Assembly: GCA_031969915.1 (NCBI GenBank) | Contig: DALYJJ010000182.1 | Location: 1-10,711, forward strand | Direction of reading: 5' to 3' | Source: DALYJJ01 sp031969915 | GTDB taxonomy: Bacteria; Acidobacteriota; Terriglobia; Bryobacterales; Bryobacteraceae | DNA: 10,711 nucleotides | Made by a program: the position numbers and the translations under genes | Shown here: positions 5,190 through 10,711 of the stretch, in pieces | Layout: every line of letters starts with the position of its first letter | How positions within the stretch are numbered: position 1 is the stretch's first letter | The notes under the pieces: model-generated | Told to the model about the DNA's origin: nothing | What the model saw: only the letters and a program-made list of their open reading frames with translations | Databases searched by the model: none

Positions 5190-7703
5190 ATGACGGCGCC
5201 CACGAAGGCTCTTGCAGCCGTTCTCATTGGTCTGGCTTTCCAGGTTGTCGCTTCGGCAGCCCCTCGCGCTCGCTTCCGCGCGGAGACCATTCTCAACGAT
5301 CCCGTCGTCCGCATCGCCGCAGGCCCCGACTATGCGTGTCAGGTCAACGACGACGGCACGGTGCAGTGTTGGGGCAATAACTACTTGGGCCAGTTGGGCG
5401 ATGCTCGGACGGCGTTCCGCTCAACACCCGCTCTGGTGCCCGGAGTCACCGGGGCGATCGCCGTCACCGCCGGCACGGGGTTTGCGTGCGCGCTGATCGT
5501 CGACGAGACGGTGCGGTGCTGGGGCGGTGGCCTCCGCCTGGGCGGCCCGACGAAGATACCCGGCTTGTTCAGCGTCGTTGCGATCTCGGCGGGTGACGCC
5601 CACGTCTGCGCCATCATCTCGCCAGGTTTCGTCCGCTGCCTGGGCTATAACTTCGAGGGTGAGCTGGGCGACCCCAGCGCCCCTCAGTTCTCATCGGCGC
5701 CGGTTTCGGTCTTGAACCTGTTCCCTACCTTCCCCGCCGTCGCCATCCGCTCGGGATACCGGTACTCCTGCATCCTGTCAGATCAAGGCACCGTGTTGTG
5801 CTGGGGCCGCTCGAAAGAAGTCTTTTACGGCAATGCAATCGACATCGCTGCGGGTAGCCGTCACATGTGCGCCCTGATTTCCGACGGAACCGTTACCTGT
5901 TGGGGCGACGATTCCCAGGGTCAGCTCGGCGGGCCTCCGTTCTCCCCGGTGGCCGGCGTTACGCGCGCTGTGGCGGTCGGCGTGGGACCCAATCATAGTT
6001 GCGCCGTCCTGGCAGCCGGCAACGCGGTGTGTTGGGGCGACGGACGCGCGGGGCAGTTGGGCGATGGGTCCACTGTCACCAGACAGCCGACTCCCGTCCC
6101 GGTTGCCGGCAGCACCCGTTTCGCCGCGATTGTCGGGGGCGGAGACGCCGAAGGACGTTCGCACACCTGCGCCCTCCTGGGTGACGGCTCGGTGCGCTGT
6201 TGGGGCGCCAATGCCTTCGGCCAACTGGGCGACGGCACCACCATCCCGAAGTCCACCCCGATCGCCGTTCTCAACAGCGGAGGAACGTTCTCGGCTCGCG
6301 ACCTGGCAGCCGGGAGCCAGCACACCTGCGCGGCCAGGTCGAATGGCTCGGTGGCCTGCTGGGGAAGCAATCTTGCGGGCCAGGCCGCGGGCGGATCCAC
6401 GGCCGCGAGGGTGATCCTGTCCCCGCTCGCCGTAGACGGCATCTCGGGTGTCGCCGCCCTCGCCGCCGGCGCTGAACACACGTGCGCTCTGCTGCTCGAC
6501 GGCGCTGTCCGTTGCTGGGGGTCGAATGCGTCCGGCCAGCTCGGCAACGGTTCCACTGCCCCTTCTTCGACGCCAACCACGCCAAGCCTTCCGGCCGAAG
6601 CCATCTCCATCGTCGCGGGCACATCGCACTCCTGCGCGCTGCTCGCCGACGGAAGCGTCCGGTGCTGGGGCGCGAACCATCGTGGCCAGCTTGGCGACCG
6701 CACGACGGTCGCGCGCACCACCCCCGTGCCCGTCATGAGCGGAGTGACGGCGATTGCGGCGGGCGGCGACCATACATGCGCCCTGACGCGGTCCGCCAAT
6801 GTCGCGTGTTGGGGGGACAGCAGCAGCGGGCAGGTAGGGGCCTTGAACGTGTTTGGATTTACCAGTGTTCCCAGTCTCACTTTCGCTCTGAGCGCGGTGG
6901 GCGTTGCGGCCGGCGACCGCCACTCCTGCGCCCTGTTGGCGGACGGTGAAGTGAAGTGCTGGGGAGCGAATCAAACGGGGCAACTCGGCGACGGGACCAC
7001 AATCGACCGGCGCCTTGCCGGGCCCGTCGTGCCGGACTTGAAGGGACGAGCTGTGGCGCTCTCGGCCGGCGGTAGCCACACCTGCGCTGTCATCGCCACC
7101 GGTGGCGTCCTCTGCTGGGGTGCCAACGCCTCGGGCCAGTTGGGCAGGAGCGGGATCTCGTTTTCGGCGCTCCCGGTGCAAGTCCTCGCGCCCCCCGCTG
7201 TCCTGAACGTGTTCAGCACGCCGAAGCCTTTTGCCGGGGCCGTCACCGTCGCCGCCGGCGCGCAGCACACCTGCGCGTCCACCGCCTTTGGCGGCGTCTC
7301 CTGTTGGGGTGAGGGCGCGGCCGGCCAGTTGGGCCTCAATTCCGCGATCGACCAGTTCTGGGCCGTCACCGTACCCTCGTTCACCCTGAACATCGATCCG
7401 TCGGTAGTCGCGAAAGCCAACCGCCGCGTGGCCACCGCCACCGTGCTCGCCGTGTGCGAGGAGGGCCAACGCCTCTTCGCCGATGTGGTCGTCTCCCAAG
7501 GGGCGGTCAGTGGAAGAGGACAGGTCACCGGCGAGTGCACCGGCGGCTTGGCGCGCTTACCCGCAACGGTTCCCTTGAACGGACCGGGGTCCTTCGCCGC
7601 CGGCCCTGTGGAGGTCTCGGCGAGCGCTGAGCTCCGAGACCGCGGAGCCGTCGTCGAAACGCAGCGATGGACGCGCCGCGTCAACCTCGTGTTCGCGCCT
7701 TGA
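5190..7703 (+). CDS. Secreted RCC1-repeat protein, 14 repeats (predicted double beta-propeller)
   Basis: This 837-residue protein starts with a Sec signal peptide (MTAPTKALAAVLIGLAFQVV, cleavage after about ASA) and is predicted to be exported. Residues about 39-718 hold 14 RCC1-like repeats, averaging 48-49 residues, of the form AVxAGxxHTCALxxDGxVxCWGxNxxGQLGDGTT. The RCC1 fold is a seven-bladed propeller, so 14 repeats suggest two propellers in tandem. Every repeat has exactly one C-x9-C pair. Outside the repeats only two cysteines occur, both in the C-terminal domain (about 730-837), which is beta-rich and ends QRWTRRVNLVFAP; I do not recognise it. Bacterial RCC1 proteins usually act by binding other proteins or ligands, and no enzymatic residues are evident. 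It has no membrane anchor or sorting motif. It is the only plus-strand gene here. Domain call is firm; partner and role are unknown. Confidence 0.93.
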   Translation: MTAPTKALAAVLIGLAFQVVASAAPRARFRAETILNDPVVRIAAGPDYACQVNDDGTVQCWGNNYLGQLGDARTAFRSTPALVPGVTGAIAVTAGTGFACALIVDETVRCWGGGLRLGGPTKIPGLFSVVAISAGDAHVCAIISPGFVRCLGYNFEGELGDPSAPQFSSAPVSVLNLFPTFPAVAIRSGYRYSCILSDQGTVLCWGRSKEVFYGNAIDIAAGSRHMCALISDGTVTCWGDDSQGQLGGPPFSPVAGVTRAVAVGVGPNHSCAVLAAGNAVCWGDGRAGQLGDGSTVTRQPTPVPVAGSTRFAAIVGGGDAEGRSHTCALLGDGSVRCWGANAFGQLGDGTTIPKSTPIAVLNSGGTFSARDLAAGSQHTCAARSNGSVACWGSNLAGQAAGGSTAARVILSPLAVDGISGVAALAAGAEHTCALLLDGAVRCWGSNASGQLGNGSTAPSSTPTTPSLPAEAISIVAGTSHSCALLADGSVRCWGANHRGQLGDRTTVARTTPVPVMSGVTAIAAGGDHTCALTRSANVACWGDSSSGQVGALNVFGFTSVPSLTFALSAVGVAAGDRHSCALLADGEVKCWGANQTGQLGDGTTIDRRLAGPVVPDLKGRAVALSAGGSHTCAVIATGGVLCWGANASGQLGRSGISFSALPVQVLAPPAVLNVFSTPKPFAGAVTVAAGAQHTCASTAFGGVSCWGEGAAGQLGLNSAIDQFWAVTVPSFTLNIDPSVVAKANRRVATATVLAVCEEGQRLFADVVVSQGAVSGRGQVTGECTGGLARLPATVPLNGPGSFAAGPVEVSASAELRDRGAVVETQRWTRRVNLVFAP
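5304..7343 (+). repeat. Fourteen tandem RCC1 coding repeats
   Basis: The region encodes 14 consecutive repeats with a mean period near 146 bp. The protein pattern is strict: a cysteine after the H-T/S position, nine residues, then CWG (CLG in repeat 3). Repeats 7, 9, 10 and 12 are closest to consensus. Repeats 2, 3 and 4 are the most degenerate, and repeat 4 lacks the GQLG turn. At DNA level the copies differ at many synonymous sites, so the array is old rather than a recent amplification. Confidence 0.85.
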
Positions 7704-7767
7704 GCGGCGTCGCCGGGCGTGCGCGGCTGCCGGAGCGGCGCCCGTGGGGCGGGTGTGCGCAATTGGG

Positions 7768-7801
7768 AAAAACCCGGGAACGTCTCGTCCGTCCCCGGTT
7801 T
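7768..7801 (-). terminator. Intrinsic terminator of the GH3-MBL-GT-C operon, possibly bidirectional
   Basis: On the minus strand a GC-rich hairpin (arms 7801-7789 and 7783-7770; core CCGGG/CCCGG at 7794-7798 and 7774-7778, with one bulge and one G-U pair) is followed by TTTTT at 7772-7768. The upstream arm overlaps the TAA stop (7802-7800) of the membrane-protein gene. On the plus strand the same hairpin is followed by TTTATT, so it may also end RCC1 transcription, about 70 bp after that stop, though the A-C mismatch makes it weaker. Confidence 0.65.
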
Positions 7802-9248
7802 ATTCGCCGGGGCAGGTGGTGGGGGCGGAGAGGCACTCTTTGCGGAAGCGGGGGGCGGGGATGGCGGTCAGGCGGCCGTCTTCGTACCACCAGTAGAGGT
7901 CGAATTCGGCTAGGCGGCCGGGAGTGGGCGCGGGGGTCACGTTGTCGAGACGGGCCACCTCGATGTTGCGTTCGCTGTAGGCGAGGCGGGTGAGGAAGTG
8001 GCTGCCCCAGCCGAACTCGGGGAAGGGGTCGCGGACCCAGAGGATGCGAGTGTTGGGGGCGACCTTCGGGAAATTGGCTTTCATCTGCTGGTACACGCTC
8101 CAGAGGGCGTCGCCTTCGGCCCCGTGGGGCTCGTGCTTGACGGTCCGGCGGCCGTGGAGGGCGAGGAGGAGCGCAAACAAAGCAACAAACGCCACGGCGG
8201 GCGGAACGCGGAGGCGGTCTTTCATGTCCGCTACGGTTGTGGCAGTGAGCAAGGCCAGCCCGGCGAGCGGGATGTACATGCCGTCGAGTCCCCGCGGGGG
8301 AATGAAGATCAGGGGCAGCGAGCCGGCGAAGAGGATCACGGCGCCGAGGCGGGCGGCGCGGCCGCCGCGGAGGGCGGCGAACAGGACGGTGAGGGTCGCG
8401 GCCACGGCGATCCAACCGGGGAGCGTACCGGCGTGATGGTACAGGAACTCACCCCAGTAGTGGCGGCCGCTCTCCAGATAGCGCTGCGGCGTGAGCACGG
8501 GAGCGTACGCGGCATTGCTCACGACCTCCGGCGACAGCACGCGGCCGACGATGTAGATCGCGGTGAGGAGCGCGCCGGCCAGGGCGATGCGTCCTTCGCG
8601 GAGCAGCCAGATCAGCAGGGCGCCGGGGCGCCAGGAACGCGGGGGATGGAAAAGCCACTCGTAGGCGAGGATCGTCACTGGAAGTGAAACAGCCATCTCT
8701 TTCGAGTTGAGGCAGAGCAGATAGCAAACGATCCAGAGGGCCATCTCCCAGGCGCGGAGGAACCGCTGCTCGTTTCTCGCGCGGACGTAGAGCGTGAAGG
8801 CCGCGAAGTACCAGGTGAAGCAGAAAATGTCGTAGCAGAGTCCGGTTCCGTAGTAGAGCCAGAAGAGGGATCCGTGGAAGGTGAGCAGCAGCGCGGCGAG
8901 CGCGCCCGTGAATCGCGCGCCGGAGACGATGGCCGAGAACCGATAGACGAGCGCCAGGTTCACGGCGATGACCGAGAGGCAGACGACGCGGAACGGAAGC
9001 GGGGAAAAACCGAAGACTTCGTGCACCGCCTTGTAGAACAGCGCGCCGAAGGGGCGGTAGGTGGGCGAGAATTTCCAGATGGCGGCGTGATCGAAGATCA
9101 ATTCGCCCCAGGGCCGCAGGAAGCCCCGGTACATGTTCATGAGGTCGTCCTGGTTGAAGCCGCCGAGCAGGCTTTGCCAGGTGGACACCAGGAACCAGCA
9201 GGCGATGGCCGCGGCGGCGAGGCGCGGCGCCCGTTCTTGCGTTACCAC
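7800..9248 (-). CDS. Polytopic membrane protein, probable GT-C-fold glycosyltransferase
   Basis: This 482-residue integral membrane protein has about ten hydrophobic segments and a hydrophilic C-terminal tail from about residue 367. The layout is that of GT-C glycosyltransferases of the PMT/ArnT kind, which move a sugar from a lipid-phosphate donor on the outer face of the membrane. The first helix is followed by a loop with an acidic pair (FNQDDLMNMY, Asp34-Asp35), where these enzymes place the catalytic Asp. NSKEMAVSLPVTILAYEWLF (181-200) matches a motif common in GT-C-like and TMTC-like proteins. The start is GTG at 9248, inside the end of the upstream hydrolase gene (7-bp overlap), so translation is probably coupled. 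The gene closes the operon, with the terminator on its stop codon. Donor and acceptor are unknown, and enzymatic activity is inferred. Confidence 0.72.
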   Translation of the reverse strand: MVTQERAPRLAAAAIACWFLVSTWQSLLGGFNQDDLMNMYRGFLRPWGELIFDHAAIWKFSPTYRPFGALFYKAVHEVFGFSPLPFRVVCLSVIAVNLALVYRFSAIVSGARFTGALAALLLTFHGSLFWLYYGTGLCYDIFCFTWYFAAFTLYVRARNEQRFLRAWEMALWIVCYLLCLNSKEMAVSLPVTILAYEWLFHPPRSWRPGALLIWLLREGRIALAGALLTAIYIVGRVLSPEVVSNAAYAPVLTPQRYLESGRHYWGEFLYHHAGTLPGWIAVAATLTVLFAALRGGRAARLGAVILFAGSLPLIFIPPRGLDGMYIPLAGLALLTATTVADMKDRLRVPPAVAFVALFALLLALHGRRTVKHEPHGAEGDALWSVYQQMKANFPKVAPNTRILWVRDPFPEFGWGSHFLTRLAYSERNIEVARLDNVTPAPTPGRLAEFDLYWWYEDGRLTAIPAPRFRKECLSAPTTCPGE

Positions 9249-9940
9249 TGCACCGGCACGCCGGGCTTCAGTTCCCAGACGGTGGTCCCGGGCTGATCGC
9301 CCAGCAGCGCGGCAAGGCTGGCAGGAGAACCGGAGAGCGGCGGGAACGTGCCGAAGTGCATCGGGACGACCTTCGGCGCTTGCAGCAGGCGGCAGGCCGC
9401 GGCGGCTTCACGCGGGCTCATGGTGAACAGGTCGCCGATGGGCAGAAACGCCAACTCCGGCTGGTAGAGCTCGCGGATGAGCGCCATGTCGGAGAAGACG
9501 TTGGTGTCGCCCGCGAAATAGAGGCGGCGGCCGTCGGGCAGGGTGAGGACATAGCCGGCCGCTTCGCCGCCGTAGACGATCTTGCCGTCGTCGAGGATGC
9601 CGCAGCTATGGACGGCGTGAGTCATGGTGAAGGTGACGCCGGCGGCGGTTTGGGATCCGCCCTTGTTCATCGCGCTGGTGTTCGAGACGCCCTTCGATTC
9701 GAGCCAGTGGCAGGTCTCGTAGATGCCGATGACGGCGGGTGAGAACTTCTTCGCCAGCGGCACGGCGTCGTGGATGTGATCGAAATGCCCGTGCGTGATG
9801 GCGATGACGTCGATGCGATCGAAGGTGTGATGGGCGGGCGCGGCGGGGTTGGCGGCGACCCAGGGGTCCATCACGATCACTTCACCGCGATCCAGGCGGA
9901 ACTGGAACGTACCGTGTCCGAGCCACGTGATCTCTAGCAT
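9242..9940 (-). CDS. UPF0173 metal-dependent hydrolase (metallo-beta-lactamase fold)
   Basis: This 232-residue protein is a typical full-length UPF0173 member (YtkL-like). The metal site is complete: THGHFDHIHD (His50, His52, Asp54, His55), His108 in THAVHS, Asp145 in AGDTN and His195 in PMHFGTFP. The start MLEITWLGHGTF is the usual family N-terminus. There is no signal peptide, so it acts in the cytoplasm. The substrate of the family is not established; the fold hydrolyses esters, lactones, phosphodiesters or similar bonds. The gene starts 15 bp after the GH3 stop, and that TAA forms part of the Shine-Dalgarno (TAAGGAG), 11 nt before the ATG at 9940. It overlaps the downstream membrane-protein gene by 7 bp. 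The close packing suggests co-regulation, but UPF0173 genes occur in many contexts. Confidence 0.92.
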   Translation of the reverse strand: MLEITWLGHGTFQFRLDRGEVIVMDPWVAANPAAPAHHTFDRIDVIAITHGHFDHIHDAVPLAKKFSPAVIGIYETCHWLESKGVSNTSAMNKGGSQTAAGVTFTMTHAVHSCGILDDGKIVYGGEAAGYVLTLPDGRRLYFAGDTNVFSDMALIRELYQPELAFLPIGDLFTMSPREAAAACRLLQAPKVVPMHFGTFPPLSGSPASLAALLGDQPGTTVWELKPGVPVQW

Positions 9941-9955
9941 GTTGGAACGCGCTCC

Positions 9956-10711
9956 TTAGCGGCCCCGCAAGGAAATCCCATCGCCCAACCGTGCAATGCC
10001 GGGGATGGTGACGGGCGAGCGCCCGACCACCGGGATCTCTCCGAACACCGCCTCGACGGCAGCCGCCTCCGAGGATTCTATCGTGGTGAAGGTGGCGAGC
10101 GCCGCACGCGCTTTGGGAAACGCGCGAAGCGTGTAGGGGCTGCCCATGGCGACGAGGGCGACGGGTTTGCCGGATTCGAGCAGCCGGTCGACCAGCGCGG
10201 GGAACTCACCGGGAAGAGCGACATCGCCGCGGTTGGCGCCGGTGGTGACGAAGGCGACGACGACGGCGGCGTCGCAGGAGAGGATCTTCTCGGCGGCTTC
10301 GCGGAGTTCGACAGGGCGGTCGGCGGGGTCGAGGTGGAAGACGCGGTCTTTGGGGGCGCGTTTGAGGAAGGCCTCTTCGGCGATGCGGCCCTGGGTACCG
10401 TAGCGGCTTTCGGTGAGCACGTAGTAGCAGCCTGTTTCGGGATGGGCTAGGGGCAGAAGACCGTGCTCGTTCCTGACCAGGGTGAGGGCGCGGCGGGCGA
10501 CGGCCTGTGCGTCGCTGGCGGCCGCTTCGGAATCGAGGGTTTCGGCGATCTCTTCGAGGTCGACCAGACGCTGGCGGAACAAGCCGAGGCGCGACTTGGC
10601 GAGGAGCACGCGGCGGAGGCTTTCGTCAATGCGCTGGGGCTTGAGGCGGCCGGACCTGACGGCGCGGACGACCGCGTCGATGGCCTCTTCGGGCTTGGGG
10701 GGCATCAGAAG
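9956..10711 (-). CDS. Glycoside hydrolase family 3, C-terminal part (partial at right edge)
   Basis: The last 251 residues of a GH3 enzyme (beta-N-acetylhexosaminidase/beta-glucosidase type) are visible; the gene continues past the right edge. The frame is open to the window end and begins LLMPPKPEEAIDAVVRAV, which is internal sequence (family members read GADxLLMP here), so the ATG at 10705 is not the start. The end of the TIM barrel (ESLRRVLLAKSRLGLF) is followed by the start of the GH3 C-terminal domain (ARRALTLVRNEHGLLPL) and then an alpha/beta sandwich (DAAVVVAFVT, GKPVALVAMGSPY). The nucleophile and acid/base region lie outside, so exact specificity cannot be read. It is the first visible gene of the operon with the UPF0173 hydrolase and GT-C protein. 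A role in turnover of cell-wall or other glycans is plausible. Confidence 0.88.
   Translation of the reverse strand, partial: LLMPPKPEEAIDAVVRAVRSGRLKPQRIDESLRRVLLAKSRLGLFRQRLVDLEEIAETLDSEAAASDAQAVARRALTLVRNEHGLLPLAHPETGCYYVLTESRYGTQGRIAEEAFLKRAPKDRVFHLDPADRPVELREAAEKILSCDAAVVVAFVTTGANRGDVALPGEFPALVDRLLESGKPVALVAMGSPYTLRAFPKARAALATFTTIESSEAAAVEAVFGEIPVVGRSPVTIPGIARLGDGISLRGR

Noticed and set aside
5304..7343. CRISPR-like or satellite repeat array
   Set aside because: The periodicity is at protein level only. DNA copies differ at many synonymous sites, and there are no constant repeats with unique spacers.
5778..7499. A 573-codon minus-strand open frame opposite the RCC1 gene
   Set aside because: It mirrors the repeats of the real gene, is low in hydrophobic residues and has no recognisable domain. 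The plus-strand gene has a clear ribosome binding site, signal peptide and 14 conserved repeats.

Overview
The window is a high-GC bacterial chromosome segment with dense coding, mostly on the minus strand. A membrane-anchored Ser/Thr kinase with an N-terminal helical extension and a DUF4384-like C-terminus, a secreted YtcJ-type amidohydrolase, a secreted RCC1-repeat protein and DUF433/DUF5615 and DUF4160/DUF2442 small-gene pairs point to a soil-type Acidobacteriota (Bryobacterales/Solibacter-like). This is an inference from gene families and composition; no rRNA, tRNA or other marker gene is present.

Layout, left to right. (1) 1-2022, minus: a signalling unit made of the kinase, then the start of a secreted protein with a Tat-like N-terminus that runs off the left edge. 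A 25-codon ORF overlaps the kinase start and may couple to it. (2) 2103-3191, minus: a small accessory islet. It holds a DUF433/DUF5615 toxin-antitoxin pair with a near-perfect sigma-70 promoter placed for leaderless translation, then a DUF2442 gene whose usual upstream partner DUF4160 survives only as an internally deleted pseudogene. (3) 3369-5036, minus: a secreted amidohydrolase. (4) 5190-7703, plus: the only plus-strand gene, divergent from the amidohydrolase. It encodes a secreted protein with exactly 14 RCC1-like repeats, each with a C-x9-C cysteine pair, followed by a small C-terminal domain that I do not recognise. (5) 7800-10711, minus: a tight operon of a GH3 glycosidase (C-terminal part only), a UPF0173 metallo-beta-lactamase-fold hydrolase and a GT-C-type membrane protein. 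It ends in an intrinsic terminator that overlaps the last stop codon and lies between convergent genes.

There is no mobile element, CRISPR array or RNA gene that I can support, and no gene-free stretch longer than 300 bases. The most notable observations are the fixed cysteine architecture of the 14-repeat protein, the decayed DUF4160 partner with a preserved overlap to DUF2442, and the leaderless promoter that fixes the start of the antitoxin gene.
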